From the NCBI RefSeq assembly GCF_019192735.1, contig NZ_JAHTKP010000009.1, forward strand, positions 62,001 to 126,000: DNA of 64,000 bases, in the 5' to 3' direction. The stretch comes from Kitasatospora aureofaciens (GTDB taxonomy: Bacteria > Actinomycetota > Actinomycetes > Streptomycetales > Streptomycetaceae). This document shows, in pieces, positions 23,736 through 34,195 of this stretch; positions within the stretch are counted from its first letter, which is position 1, and every line of letters starts with the position of its first letter. Below the pieces are notes generated by a model. The model saw only the letters and a list, made by a program, of their open reading frames with translations, was not told where the DNA came from and made no database searches. The position numbers were made by a program, and so were the translations under genes.

Positions 23736-26700
23736 TGGCCGCGCCACGTGCCAAGGACCAGGCCCGACCTGCTCCGGACCGGGCTCGAACTGCCCAGGCC
23801 CGGACCGCCCAGGCCCGAACTGCTCAGGCCCGAACTGCCGGGAGTCATAAGCGGGTTGCCCGGACCCCGGCCCGGCCGGGCGGCGGCCGGGGACGCGCCG
23901 GCGCCGTGATCACCGCGCTCGCCGCGCTGGTCGCCCTGGCCGCCCTGCTGGTCGGCCTGCCCGCGCTGCTGCTCCACGGCACCAGTGCGGTCGCCGCGAT
24001 GGGCGACGTCGCGCCGGACGGCATCGGGCAGGCGCTCACCAGCCCGGACGACGGGCGCCTGTTCCTCTGGCTGCTCGTGGTCGTCGGCTGGCTCGCGTGG
24101 GCCTGCTTCGCGTTCTCCGTCCTGCTGGAGATCCCCGCCCAGCTGCGCGGACGGATCGCCCGCCGGATCCCCGCCTTCGGCTGGAGCCAGCGGCTCGCGG
24201 CCGGACTGGTCGGTTCGGTGCTCGCGCTCCTGCCGGTGGCCGGTTCGGCCTTCGCGGCCGTCCCCGAGCGGCCCCAGGCGGCCACCGCCCCGGCCCAGTT
24301 GAGCGCCGGCGTGCAGCGGGCCGCGCTGCCCGCGGCGCAGGCCGCGCCCGCCCTGACGCCCGCCGCCGACCAGCACCCCACGTACACCGTGCGGGACAGC
24401 CGGCCCGCCGACAGCCTGTGGTCCATCGCCGAGCGGCAACTGGGCTCCGGGGAGCGGTGGGTGGAGATCGCCAAGCTCAACGACGGCCGGGTGATGGACG
24501 GTTCGGGCGTCCGCTTCGACGCCGACCGGCCGATCCAGCCCGGGTGGGAACTGCTCATGCCGGCCGACGCCAAGCCGGACGAGGCCAAGGCTCCGGCCCC
24601 GGCTCCGGCTCCGGCGCCCGCCCAGGCGCCCGCTCCCGCCCCGGCGCAGACGCCGCAGGCCGGGACGGACGGGTCGGGTGCGTCCGGTTCCTCCGGTGGC
24701 GCCGGGCACGCGACGGTGACCGTCAAGGAGGGGGACAGCCTGTCCGCCATCGCCCAGCGGGAGTTGGGGGACGCCGAGGCGTGGCCGAAGCTGTTCGAGG
24801 CGAACAAGGGCGCGCAGGCGCCGGACGGCGAACGGTTGACGGACCCGGACGAGCTGGTGCCGGGGACGGTGCTCACGGTGCCGGGCGCGGCCGCGCCTGC
24901 TCCCGCCCCTGCCCCTGCGCCCGCGCCGGCCCCTGAGCCGGCGCCGGCTCCCGCGCAGCCGGCCCCCGCCCCGTCCGCGCCTGCCACCCAGCCGCCCGCC
25001 ACCGCGGCCCCGGCACCCGCCCCGACACAGGCCGCACCCACCCAGGCCGCGCCGCACCCGGTCACCCCGGCACCCGCGCACGCCCCGGGCAACGCGCCCG
25101 CCCCCGGCGCGCACGCCGACCCGGCCACCAGCGGCGACTACACCGTCGCCCTCGCCGCCTCCACCGTCAGCGTGCTGCTCGCCGCGATCATGGTCGGCAC
25201 CGTCGCCCACAAGCGCGGCACCCAGCTGCGCGCCCGCCGCCCCCGGCACCGCATCTCCATGCCCGCCGCCGAGGCCGCGTCCTTCGAGAACGAGCTCAGG
25301 GCCCGCCAGGACGATGCCGGCCTCGACCTGCTCGACCGCGCGCTGCGCACCATGGCCCGCAACACCGTCCGCGGGGGCAAGCGCCTGCCCGCCATCGTCG
25401 CCGCCCGGATCACCCCCGGCCACACCGTCGAACTGCACCTCTCCGGCCCGGCCACGCCCATCGCGCCGTTCCGCGCCGCGCACACCCCCAACGTCTGGTG
25501 GTGCAGCCCCGACGCCGGCGACCTGCTCAACGCCACCCAGGCCCGCCGGACCGCCGCCCCCTACCCCGCCCTGGTCACCCTCGGCACCTCGCCCGACGGC
25601 TCGGTCGTCCTCGCCGACCTGGAGACCGTCCGGCTGCTCCACCTCTCCGGCCACCCCGACGACGCCCGCGACGTCCTGCGCACCCTCGCCCTCGAACTCG
25701 CCCACAGCCCGCTCGCCGACCGGCTCCACCTCCACCTGGTGGACCTGGCCGAGGAGGTGCCGGTCACCGGCCCGGCCGCCGAACGCGTCCACCGCCACCC
25801 GACCCTGGAGGCCGCGCTCGCCGCCCTCGGCCCGCGCACGGCCAAGGCCCGCGCCACCCTGGTCGCCGCCGAGGCCACCAGCCCGCGCGACGCCCGCAGC
25901 CGCGGCCAGGCCGACGAGTCCTGGACCCCGGAGATCGTGCTCTGCGCCCAGCAGCCCGGCGGCGACGTCCCCGCCGCACTCGGCCGCCTGCTCGACGCCC
26001 GCCCGCGCACCTGCGTCGCCGTCGTCACCCGCGCCCCCGAGCGCGGCACCGGCCCGGTCGCCCGCTGGACGCTCCCCACCACCGGCCAGGCCGCCGTCCC
26101 CGGCCTGCACCTGACCGTCGAGCTGCAGCGGCTGAGCGGTCCGCAGTACGACCAGGTGGCCGAACTGCTCCGGGCCGCCGACGACACCACCCAGCACCCG
26201 GCGCCCGCCTGGACCCTGGACGGTCCCGGCCTCGACCCCGGTACCGACGCTGACTCCGACGCCGAGACCGCCGAACTGCCCGCCGCCGTACCGGTGCTGG
26301 CCACCGTCGGCGGCCCGGCGGAGGAGGGCGCCGACGGCACCGGCCCGGCGGCCGGGCCGCGGGCGCTCACCCGGGTCATCGGCACCGGCGCCAGCCCGTT
26401 CGCGGGCACCGACCCGGCGGCGCCGGCGGCTGTGCCGGCCGTCGGGCCCGGGTCCGCCCGGCATGCCGTCAACGGGCAGGGCCGGAAGGCGGTCACCTCC
26501 GAGACTGCGCCGGCCGCCGACGAGACGACCCGGGACCTGCGGGTGCCGGCCTCGGCCGACGTCGTGATCCCGGTCCAGCCGGTCGTGCCGCAGCCCGGCG
26601 TCTCGCAGCCGGTCGTCCCGCAGCCGGCCGCCGAACCCGCTCCGACCCATGACGCCGCCCCGGCGCCCACGGCTCCGGACCCGCGCGTGCCGGCCCGCCC

Positions 26701-27619
26701 GGAGCCGGAGGCCGAGCCCGTCCCCGTGGCGGACCGGGCGGCCGGGCCCGAACCCGGACCGGCCGCCACGGCCCCGGTCGCCCGCGCAACCGCCTCCGGC
26801 CGCAGCGACTGCGACGACCTCCTCGCCATCCTCCGCTCCCCGGAGGCCCACGCCGCCCGCAACGCCCCCCGGATCCGCCTGCTCGGCCCGGTCGACGTGG
26901 CCGGCACCCTCGGCACCGCCGAACCTGCCGCCCTGCCCCGCCTCACCGAGCTCGCCGTCTACCTCGCGCTGCGCCCCGGTGCCGACCACAACGCCCTCGA
27001 CCACGACCTCCACCCCGGCGCCGCCCACCTCGACCCGCACCCCACCGCGGCCGACGCGAAGAGCCCGCTCCCCGGCAAGATCGCCGACCTGGCCGCCTGG
27101 TTCGGCACCACCCCCGAGGGCCGCGCCTTCCTGCCCACCGACAGCCCCGACGGCTACTCCTTCGCCCCGGCCGTCACCTGTGACTGGGACGAGTTCCGCA
27201 GCCTCTACCGGCGCGGCATGCGCAGCACCAGCGCCACCGCCGACGCCGCCCTCGCGCACGCCCTCGCGCTGGTCCGCGGCGCCCCCTTCGCCGAGGCCCC
27301 GCCCGCCTCCTACGGCTGGGCCGAGGCCGAGCGCCAGGACATGATCGCCGCCATCGTCGACACCGCCCACGAACTCGCCGCCCGCCGTCTCCAGTACGGC
27401 GACCACCGCAGCGCCGAGGCGGCCGTCTTCCGGGGCCTCGCCGTCGCCCCGGACGTCGAACTCCTGCACCGCGACCTCTTCTACGCCTACGCCTCCGCCG
27501 GCGCCCGCGACCAACTCCTGCGCGCCGTCAACCGCCTCGACGCCCTCAGCCGCCGCACCGGCCGGGAACTCGACGCCGACACCGTCGCGCTGCTCCGCGA
27601 CCTCCTGGCGGGTTCCTGA
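23735..27619 (+). CDS. Membrane LysM-BTAD protein of the Tad locus
   Basis: 1294 residues. Order: basic QARTA repeats (about 14-34); membrane segments at about 57-80, 108-130 and 154-176; two LysM domains (TYTVRDSRPADSLWSIAERQLG, about 215-275, and TVTVKEGDSLSAIAQRELG, about 326-385); a Pro/Ala linker; a further membrane segment (about 468-490); a mixed domain; another disordered linker; a winged-helix-like strand region (RIRLLGPVDVAG, about 1046); and a C-terminal BTAD helical domain (CDWDEFRSLYRRGM onward). BTAD is known from SARP/AfsR regulators; LysM binds peptidoglycan. The combination suggests a wall-sensing or wall-anchoring protein with a cytoplasmic regulatory end. It is the last tightly linked gene of the Tad operon. 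Confidence 0.87.
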   Translation: MAAPRAKDQARPAPDRARTAQARTAQARTAQARTAGSHKRVARTPARPGGGRGRAGAVITALAALVALAALLVGLPALLLHGTSAVAAMGDVAPDGIGQALTSPDDGRLFLWLLVVVGWLAWACFAFSVLLEIPAQLRGRIARRIPAFGWSQRLAAGLVGSVLALLPVAGSAFAAVPERPQAATAPAQLSAGVQRAALPAAQAAPALTPAADQHPTYTVRDSRPADSLWSIAERQLGSGERWVEIAKLNDGRVMDGSGVRFDADRPIQPGWELLMPADAKPDEAKAPAPAPAPAPAQAPAPAPAQTPQAGTDGSGASGSSGGAGHATVTVKEGDSLSAIAQRELGDAEAWPKLFEANKGAQAPDGERLTDPDELVPGTVLTVPGAAAPAPAPAPAPAPAPEPAPAPAQPAPAPSAPATQPPATAAPAPAPTQAAPTQAAPHPVTPAPAHAPGNAPAPGAHADPATSGDYTVALAASTVSVLLAAIMVGTVAHKRGTQLRARRPRHRISMPAAEAASFENELRARQDDAGLDLLDRALRTMARNTVRGGKRLPAIVAARITPGHTVELHLSGPATPIAPFRAAHTPNVWWCSPDAGDLLNATQARRTAAPYPALVTLGTSPDGSVVLADLETVRLLHLSGHPDDARDVLRTLALELAHSPLADRLHLHLVDLAEEVPVTGPAAERVHRHPTLEAALAALGPRTAKARATLVAAEATSPRDARSRGQADESWTPEIVLCAQQPGGDVPAALGRLLDARPRTCVAVVTRAPERGTGPVARWTLPTTGQAAVPGLHLTVELQRLSGPQYDQVAELLRAADDTTQHPAPAWTLDGPGLDPGTDADSDAETAELPAAVPVLATVGGPAEEGADGTGPAAGPRALTRVIGTGASPFAGTDPAAPAAVPAVGPGSARHAVNGQGRKAVTSETAPAADETTRDLRVPASADVVIPVQPVVPQPGVSQPVVPQPAAEPAPTHDAAPAPTAPDPRVPARPEPEAEPVPVADRAAGPEPGPAATAPVARATASGRSDCDDLLAILRSPEAHAARNAPRIRLLGPVDVAGTLGTAEPAALPRLTELAVYLALRPGADHNALDHDLHPGAAHLDPHPTAADAKSPLPGKIADLAAWFGTTPEGRAFLPTDSPDGYSFAPAVTCDWDEFRSLYRRGMRSTSATADAALAHALALVRGAPFAEAPPASYGWAEAERQDMIAAIVDTAHELAARRLQYGDHRSAEAAVFRGLAVAPDVELLHRDLFYAYASAGARDQLLRAVNRLDALSRRTGRELDADTVALLRDLLAGS

Positions 27620-27646
27620 CGCCCGGGCGGGTGCCGGATCTTTGAT

Positions 27647-27674
27647 GGCGGGCGAGTCCCCGGGCTCGCCCGCC
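27647..27674 (+). terminator. Hairpin after the Tad operon
   Basis: Perfect 10-bp stem GGCGGGCGAG (27647-27656) / CTCGCCCGCC (27665-27674) with an 8-nt loop, 28 bp after the LysM-BTAD stop. Likely transcription terminator. Confidence 0.7.
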
Positions 27675-27966
27675 GCCGGAGGGGGCGTCACGGGGTCGCC
27701 GTCCGGGCACAGTTCGATCACTGCCCGGCGGAAAGCTTCACACGTCGGGGGAGCGGTGCGACGGGATCCGCCCTGACGTTCTCCAACAAGCCCTCTCCGG
27801 CGCGCAGTTGAGCGGCGACGTGCGGCCGGGCGCGCCGATCGGCCACCCGGCCTGGATCGGGTGTGCCGGGATCTCGTAGGGTGGCGCGAACGGGAGTGGT
27901 GCCGGACACCACGCAGCAAGGGCATCAGACGCCGCACAAGCGGCGGGGCGGGGCGGTGACCAGAAG
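27675..27966. other. Non-coding gap before the second caspase-like gene
   Basis: About 290 bp between the terminator and the ATG at 27967. I see no conserved open frame and no clear repeat or riboswitch. It probably holds the promoter of the 27967 gene, but no consensus hexamers stand out. Confidence 0.4.
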
Positions 27967-30156
27967 ATGGCGGAAGCGAAAGCTGTCCCAGGAGGCCCCG
28001 ATCCGGCAGCGGACGCGGGACCCCGGGACGCCGTACCGCCGTCCCCGCGCGTCCCGGCCGACGAGCACCCGCCCGGCCCGGCCGCGCTGTACGAGCCGCC
28101 GGCCGCGCCCGTTCCGCCGCAGCCCCCGGTCGCGCCGACCGGATGGACGCTCACCAACATGGCCGCCGCACCTGCAAACGCTTCGGCTGCAAACGCTTCG
28201 GCGCCCGTACCGGCCGCTGCGACGCCGCTGCCGTTCACCGTTCCCGGCGTCGGCGGCGGGCTGGGGGCGGCGCCGCGCGGGCGGATCCTGGTCGTCGAGG
28301 GCGGCTACGGCAACGCCGGCCGCCGCACCTGGGGCCGCGGCGGGCCCGCCCAGGCGCCGGTGCTGTCCGCGATGCTGGCCGCCGTCTCGCCGCAGGTGCT
28401 GCTCGCCGCGGACGCGGTCGACGCCGTCCACCTGCCCGGCGCCAGCGACCCGCACACCGTCCTCGCCCACCTGCGCGCCGCCGCCCGCCACCCCGGGCCG
28501 CTGCTCGTCCACCTCGGCGGCCACTTGCTCGCGGACAAGCGCGGCGGCCAGCTCCACCTGACCCTGCGCGACTCCAAGTCCGGCAGCATCCGGCAGGACG
28601 GCCTGCCCTGGCAGGCGATCGCCGCCGAACTGGGCCACCGTCCGGCCGAGTGGCAGACCCTCGTCATCGCCGACCTGAGCGCCGACCCGGGCGCCTGGCC
28701 GTACCTCCAGGGCCCCACCTCGCCGCTCAGCGACGGGATCCCGCTGTGGGCGGTCGTCAGCCCGGACCCGGAGCAGATCGGCACCTTCACCCGCGCGCTC
28801 ATCGAGGCTCTGCACGGTGGACGCCCCGGCGCGGGCGACGTCCTCGCGCCCGAGCAGCTGCGCCAGCAGGTGTATTCGGTGCTGCGCCCGGACGTCGTCA
28901 TCGTGGCCGCGCACGCCCCGGACCGCCCGGTCTTCCGCAACACCGCCCGCCGCATCGACGGCCCGGTGGCGGACACGGTGCCGGCGGACGCCGCCCTGGT
29001 GGCGGACGCCGTCCCGGTGCCCGCGCTGCGGCCGGCAACGGTCCTGCCGCAGCCGGCGGAACCGGCGGAACCGCACGATGCCATGGCTGAACCGCGCGAT
29101 GCCATGGTCGAACCGCCCGCCCCGGCGGAGGTCCCGGCCGGCGCCCCGATCCTGGTGAGCCTCGTCAAGCCGGGCGTACCGCCCACCCCGCCGGCGCCGG
29201 CCCGTCCGGTCAGCCTGCTGAAGCAGCTGCCCGAAGCCCCGTCAGGCGTGACTCTCCGCAAGCCCGCCCCGGACGCCACCCCCGAGGACGCCACCCCGAC
29301 GCCTGGTGTGACGCTGGAGAAGCCCGCCCCGCCCGCAGACGAGCCGGAGGCGCCCGAGGACGCCGTCCCGGCCCCGACCGTGGAGGCGGCGGCCGACGAG
29401 CCGCACGACGCCGTCCTGGCCCCGGCTCCCGAGGCGACGGCCGACGAGGCGCGGGACGCCGCCGTCCTGGCTCCGGAGCCGACGGCAGACGAGCCCCGCG
29501 ACGCCGTCCCGGCCCCGGCCCCAGCTCCCGAGACGGCCGACGAGCCACAGGACGCCACCGTGGAGGAGCCGGAAGAGGCAGAGGAACCGCAGGAGTCGAA
29601 GGCCCCGGAAGCGGCCGACGAGCCCCAGCCGGAGGCCGAGGCCGCCGCAGCCGCGTCCGCCGCCCCCCAGCCGGAGCCCCCGGCCCCCGCGGACGCTCCC
29701 ACGCCCGCCGCCCACCAACCGCGCGCCGACTACCGCGAGACCCTCGGCCGGATCGTCCGCAGCGCGGACGCGGGCAACCACGCTGCCGCCACCGACCTCG
29801 CCTTCGCCCTCGAACTGGAGGCGATCGCCGAGCACGGCGCCGTGTCCGAGCCGGTCCTCCAGGTACGCCAGGTCCGGGCCCACGTGTGCCGCCTGGCCGG
29901 CAAGCCCGCCGAGGCCGCGGACATCTACCGCGAGGTGGCCCTGACCCTGCTCCGCTCGCAGGGTGCTGACCATCCGGAGACCCAGCAGGCGGCCACCAAC
30001 GCCGAGGCCTGCTGGCGCGCGATCCCGGACCGCGCGGAGGCCATCCGCATCGCCCCCGAGATCATCGAACTGCGCGCCTACCTCCCGGGCCCCGAGGGCC
30101 GTAAGCTCCGCGCCGCCGAGCGTTACCTTGCCCAGCTGGCGGCGCCGGGCAACTGA
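27967..30156 (+). CDS. Caspase-fold-like domain protein with Pro/Ala/Glu linker and TPR-like C-terminus
   Basis: 729 residues. A Pro/Ala-rich start (1-85) is followed by a domain (about 98-350) opening with RGRILVVEGGYGNAG. It includes AARHPGPLLVHLGGHLLADKRGGQLHLTLRDSKSG, GLPWQAIAAEL and TLVIADLSADPGAW. This is the layout of caspase/CHAT folds; the His of GGH is present, but the expected Cys after the acidic strand is missing (ADLSAD). HAPDRPVFRNTARR closes the domain. Residues 350-580 are a low-complexity ADEP/APE linker. The end (about 583-729) is helical and TPR-like (EPVLQVRQVRAHVCRLAGKPAEAADIYREVAL). It shares its domain with the gene at 13442. A heptad element begins 5 bp after the stop. 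Confidence 0.65.
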   Translation: MAEAKAVPGGPDPAADAGPRDAVPPSPRVPADEHPPGPAALYEPPAAPVPPQPPVAPTGWTLTNMAAAPANASAANASAPVPAAATPLPFTVPGVGGGLGAAPRGRILVVEGGYGNAGRRTWGRGGPAQAPVLSAMLAAVSPQVLLAADAVDAVHLPGASDPHTVLAHLRAAARHPGPLLVHLGGHLLADKRGGQLHLTLRDSKSGSIRQDGLPWQAIAAELGHRPAEWQTLVIADLSADPGAWPYLQGPTSPLSDGIPLWAVVSPDPEQIGTFTRALIEALHGGRPGAGDVLAPEQLRQQVYSVLRPDVVIVAAHAPDRPVFRNTARRIDGPVADTVPADAALVADAVPVPALRPATVLPQPAEPAEPHDAMAEPRDAMVEPPAPAEVPAGAPILVSLVKPGVPPTPPAPARPVSLLKQLPEAPSGVTLRKPAPDATPEDATPTPGVTLEKPAPPADEPEAPEDAVPAPTVEAAADEPHDAVLAPAPEATADEARDAAVLAPEPTADEPRDAVPAPAPAPETADEPQDATVEEPEEAEEPQESKAPEAADEPQPEAEAAAAASAAPQPEPPAPADAPTPAAHQPRADYRETLGRIVRSADAGNHAAATDLAFALELEAIAEHGAVSEPVLQVRQVRAHVCRLAGKPAEAADIYREVALTLLRSQGADHPETQQAATNAEACWRAIPDRAEAIRIAPEIIELRAYLPGPEGRKLRAAERYLAQLAAPGN

Positions 30157-30161
30157 CCGGC

Positions 30162-30226
30162 GACAGCCGACAGGTGACAGATAACAGCGAACAGATAACA
30201 GATTTCGAAATCTGTTATCTGTTCGC
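30162..30226. repeat. Heptad-palindrome intergenic element, copy B
   Basis: Starts GACAGCC GACAGGT GACAGAT, then a perfect 40-bp palindrome without loop (30187-30226, centre TTCGAA at 30204-30209) built from GCGAACAGAT/AACAGAT on the left and their complements on the right, ending TGTTCGC. It begins 5 bp after a plus-strand stop, between convergent genes. Confidence 0.9.
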
Positions 30227-30429
30227 GCTCCGCGCCCCGCCTCCAGCACCCCGGCGTCCCTGCACCCGCACCCCGCGCACACCATCCCCGAACGCCACTG
30301 GGCGGGAAGCCGGCCGCCGCCGACTTCCCGCCCAGTGCATGTGCTGTCGCCGTCGCGCAGGTCCCTACCGGAGGTCCCTACCGCGCACAGCTACCGTGCT
30401 GCGTCCCTGCTGTGACCGCTGAAGGTCCG

Positions 30430-31800
30430 TCACCGGCCCGCGAGGGCGTGGACGAACTTCGTGCCGTCGATGGTGCCGAGGCCGCTGGCGAGGTCGTAGC
30501 CCTCGGTCGCGTTGTAGCCGGTGACGCCGTTCCAGCCGTTGTCGCCGTCCTTGACGTCCGTGATGCCGCTCCAGTCGCTCGGGAGCAGGCTCAGGCCGTA
30601 CATGCGCCAGTTGATCTGGCCGAGGCGGTAGCCGGCGGCCTGGTCGGCCAGGGCGACGATGCCGGAGAACAGCGGGGTGGCCTCGCTGGTGCCGCCGGTG
30701 AGGTGCCAGCCGACCGCGGTCGGGTCGTACGACTCGTACGTCCAGGCGGCGCCGTCGACGGCCGCGCTCATGCTGATGTCCGGGGTGCCGCGGTGGTTGC
30801 CGGTGACGTTGGCGACGCCGGCCTGGTACCACGGGCGCTCGAAGATGCCGGAGACGCCACCGCCGCCGGCGCCGGACTTGTCGTGCCACACCTTGTCGGC
30901 CGCGGTGCGGTTGCCATTGTCGTCCAGAGTGAGCTGGGTGCCGCCGACCGAGGTGACCAGCGGGTCCGAGGACGGCCACGAGTTGACCTTGTACGGGTAC
31001 AGGTCGGTGCCGTTGAGCTGCGCGTCGGTGGCGCCGTTGTCGCCGGAGGCGGCGAGGACGGTGACGTTGTGGGCCGCGGCGGCCTTGAACGCGTAGCGCA
31101 GGTCGGTCAGGGACTTGAAGTCGCCCTTGTCGTAACCCGGGAAGGTGTTCTCGGTGGCGCCGAAGCTCTGCGAGATGACGTCGCCGACGCCCTTCTTGAT
31201 GAGGTCCTTCTCGGCGTCCATCATCTCGGGCAGGCCGGTGACGCCCTCGGTCTCGGCGACGCCGGTCTCGACCAGGACGATGTGGGCGTCGGGGGCCATC
31301 GCGTGGGCGTACTCGACGTCAAGGGTGGTCTCGCCGGCCCAGCCGGTGTGGTCGGGGTTCTTCGGGTCGAAGACGGGGACGTTGCCCCACTTGACCACCT
31401 CGACGTTGGTGTCCTTGATGCCCCACTGCTTGTCGAAGACCTCCAGGTCGTGCTGGATGGTCGGCGAGCCGAAGGAGTCGACGATGACGATCGTGCGGCC
31501 CTTGCCCGTGATGCCCTCCTGGTACAGCGGGCCCAGGTTGTAGGCCTTCTGGTACTGGAGCGGCGAGTAGCAGTGGATGCCGATCTGGCTGACGCACTGG
31601 GTGGTGCTCAGCGGGGCCGGGCGGGCCGTGGCGAGGTGGTGTCCGGCCGAGGCGGGCTGGACGTGGACGCCGGCCAGGTTGTGCGAGGGCGCGGCGACGG
31701 CAGCGCCGACCGCCGGGACGGAGACGGTGCCGGCCGTGACGGCGGTCGCTCCGACGGCGAGCAGAGCCAGGGCGCGGCGGAGGGTAGCGGGGCTGCCCAT
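30430..31800 (-). CDS. Secreted S53 (sedolisin) serine-carboxyl peptidase
   Basis: 456 residues. The signal peptide (RRALALLAVGATAVTAGTVSV) is followed by a short pro-region and the catalytic domain. GETTLDVEYAHAMAP supplies the Glu/Asp pair, AASGDNG the oxyanion Asp, and GGTSEATPLFSGIVAL the nucleophile Ser. The C-terminal Asp/Gly-rich segment (DVKDGDNGWNGVTGYNATEGYDLASGLG) is the usual calcium site. The pro-region is much shorter than the 150-200 residues of classical sedolisins. ATG 31798-31800 follows AAGGAG; an in-frame ATG 24 codons upstream has no such site. It is an extracellular acid-type endopeptidase and monocistronic. Confidence 0.93.
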   Translation of the reverse strand: MGSPATLRRALALLAVGATAVTAGTVSVPAVGAAVAAPSHNLAGVHVQPASAGHHLATARPAPLSTTQCVSQIGIHCYSPLQYQKAYNLGPLYQEGITGKGRTIVIVDSFGSPTIQHDLEVFDKQWGIKDTNVEVVKWGNVPVFDPKNPDHTGWAGETTLDVEYAHAMAPDAHIVLVETGVAETEGVTGLPEMMDAEKDLIKKGVGDVISQSFGATENTFPGYDKGDFKSLTDLRYAFKAAAAHNVTVLAASGDNGATDAQLNGTDLYPYKVNSWPSSDPLVTSVGGTQLTLDDNGNRTAADKVWHDKSGAGGGGVSGIFERPWYQAGVANVTGNHRGTPDISMSAAVDGAAWTYESYDPTAVGWHLTGGTSEATPLFSGIVALADQAAGYRLGQINWRMYGLSLLPSDWSGITDVKDGDNGWNGVTGYNATEGYDLASGLGTIDGTKFVHALAGR

Positions 31801-31872
31801 GGGACTCCTTGGGGGACGCAGGGCCCGACCTTGGTCCGGTCGGGTCGGTCCGGCCATCCCATCGATTGCCAC

Positions 31873-31924
31873 ATGATCATGCCATAGTCATTTGGTGTGG
31901 TGGTGTTACGAACGGCATGGTCAT
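31873..31924. promoter_or_regulatory. Inverted repeat upstream of the S53 peptidase
   Basis: ATGATCATGCC (31873-31883) and GGCATGGTCAT (31914-31924) are inverted copies with one mismatch, in a locally AT-richer stretch 70-125 bp upstream of the peptidase ATG. The left half itself contains a CATGATCATG palindrome. It could be an operator or promoter-proximal site; no regulator is identified. Confidence 0.4.
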
Positions 31925-31947
31925 GTTCGGCCACGCGAAAAGGTAAA

Positions 31948-31987
31948 GGCCGTCCCAGGGGAAAGTAACTCCGTTGCTGGGACGGCC
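31948..31987 (-). terminator. Hairpin downstream of the fabG-like gene
   Basis: GGCCGTCCCAG (31948-31958) pairs perfectly with CTGGGACGGCC (31977-31987) across an 18-nt loop, about 100 bp beyond the fabG-like stop in its direction of transcription. Likely terminator. Confidence 0.7.
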
Positions 31988-32084
31988 CGTTGACTACACG
32001 TCGGGAAGCCTCACCGATTTCACAGTTTTCACCGTGTTGGCCAACTTTACCAAGTTCATCGGCGCGGGGTAAGCCTTCGTCGGG

Positions 32085-32843
32085 TCAGCGTGCCCCGCCG
32101 TTGACGTACAGGGTCTGCCCGCTGACGTACGAGGCGTCCTCGCTCGCGAGGAACGCGACCACCGAGGCGATCTCCTCCGGCTGCCCGACCCGCCGCAGCG
32201 GGGTGCGGGCGGACACCTCGGCCTGGTGCTCCTCGGCCGAGCTGCCGACCCGCTCGGCGGTGGCGGCGGTCATCGCGGTCGCGATGTAGCCGGGCGCGAC
32301 GGCGTTGACGTTGATGTTGAACGGGCCCAGCTCGATGGCCAGGGTCGCGGTCAGCCCCTGGATCCCGGCCTTGGCGGCGGCGTAGTTGGCCTGGCCCCGG
32401 TTGCCGAGCGCCGAGCGCGAGCTGAGCGAGACGATCTTGCCGAACTTCTGCGCCACCATGTACTTCTGCGCGACGTGGCTGCAGTTGTAGGCGCTGGTCA
32501 GGTTGACCGTCAGCACCGCGTCCCAGTCGGCCTTCGGCATCTTGAAGAACAGGCTGTCCCGGGTGATCCCGGCGTTGTTGACCAGGATGTGCACGCCGCC
32601 GAGGTCGGCGGCGACCTGGGCGAACACCGCCTCGACGGCGTCGTAGTCGGCCACGTCGCAGCCGTAGGCCCGCGCCGTGCCGCCCTTGGCGGTGATCTCG
32701 GCGACCGTCCCGGCCGCGCGCTCGGCCGTGAGGTCGACGACGGCGACCGCCGCGCCCTCCTCGGCCAGCCGGCGGGCCGTCGCCGCGCCGATGCCCTGCG
32801 CCGCACCGGTGACCACGGCAACCTTTCTTGCGAAACGCGACAC
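32085..32843 (-). CDS. fabG: FabG-like 3-oxoacyl-(ACP/CoA) reductase, SDR family
   Basis: 252 residues. VAVVTGAAQGIG is the NAD(P) Rossmann motif, NNAG is present, and the catalytic set lies in SLSSRSALGNRGQANYAAAKAG (Ser, Tyr, Lys). The end VSGQTLYVNGGAR is typical of FabG. It reduces 3-oxoacyl thioesters. Given the thiolase and acyl-CoA dehydrogenase upstream on the same strand, it may work on CoA esters in oxidation or polyhydroxyalkanoate-type metabolism rather than in fatty acid synthesis. GTG 32841-32843 was chosen for its GGGAG box and the family N-terminus. It lies 122 bp after the thiolase gene. Confidence 0.92.
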   Translation of the reverse strand: MSRFARKVAVVTGAAQGIGAATARRLAEEGAAVAVVDLTAERAAGTVAEITAKGGTARAYGCDVADYDAVEAVFAQVAADLGGVHILVNNAGITRDSLFFKMPKADWDAVLTVNLTSAYNCSHVAQKYMVAQKFGKIVSLSSRSALGNRGQANYAAAKAGIQGLTATLAIELGPFNINVNAVAPGYIATAMTAATAERVGSSAEEHQAEVSARTPLRRVGQPEEIASVVAFLASEDASYVSGQTLYVNGGAR

Positions 32844-32964
32844 TTCGTACTCCCTGGGGGGTGGATCCTGAGGGTGGATATGTAGACAAAGGGATGTCCG
32901 GACAAAACAAGGTCCGGACAAGACGACGTCAGGACGAGCGGCGACGTCAGGATGAGCGGGGACG

Positions 32965-34152
<1,188 letters not shown>

Positions 34153-34195
34153 GTCGTCGGGCTCCTTATCCGATTGATCCGATGAATTGGGTTGA

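Noticed and set aside
23582..27937. Long minus-strand open frame opposite the LysM-BTAD gene
   Set aside because: The plus-strand frame encodes two LysM domains and BTAD. The minus frame is a Gly/Arg/Val-rich shadow.
13442..30156. Tad-like region as a mobile island
   Set aside because: No integrase, flanking direct repeats or tRNA. Tad-like loci are common in the core of streptomycete genomes, and base usage matches the neighbours.
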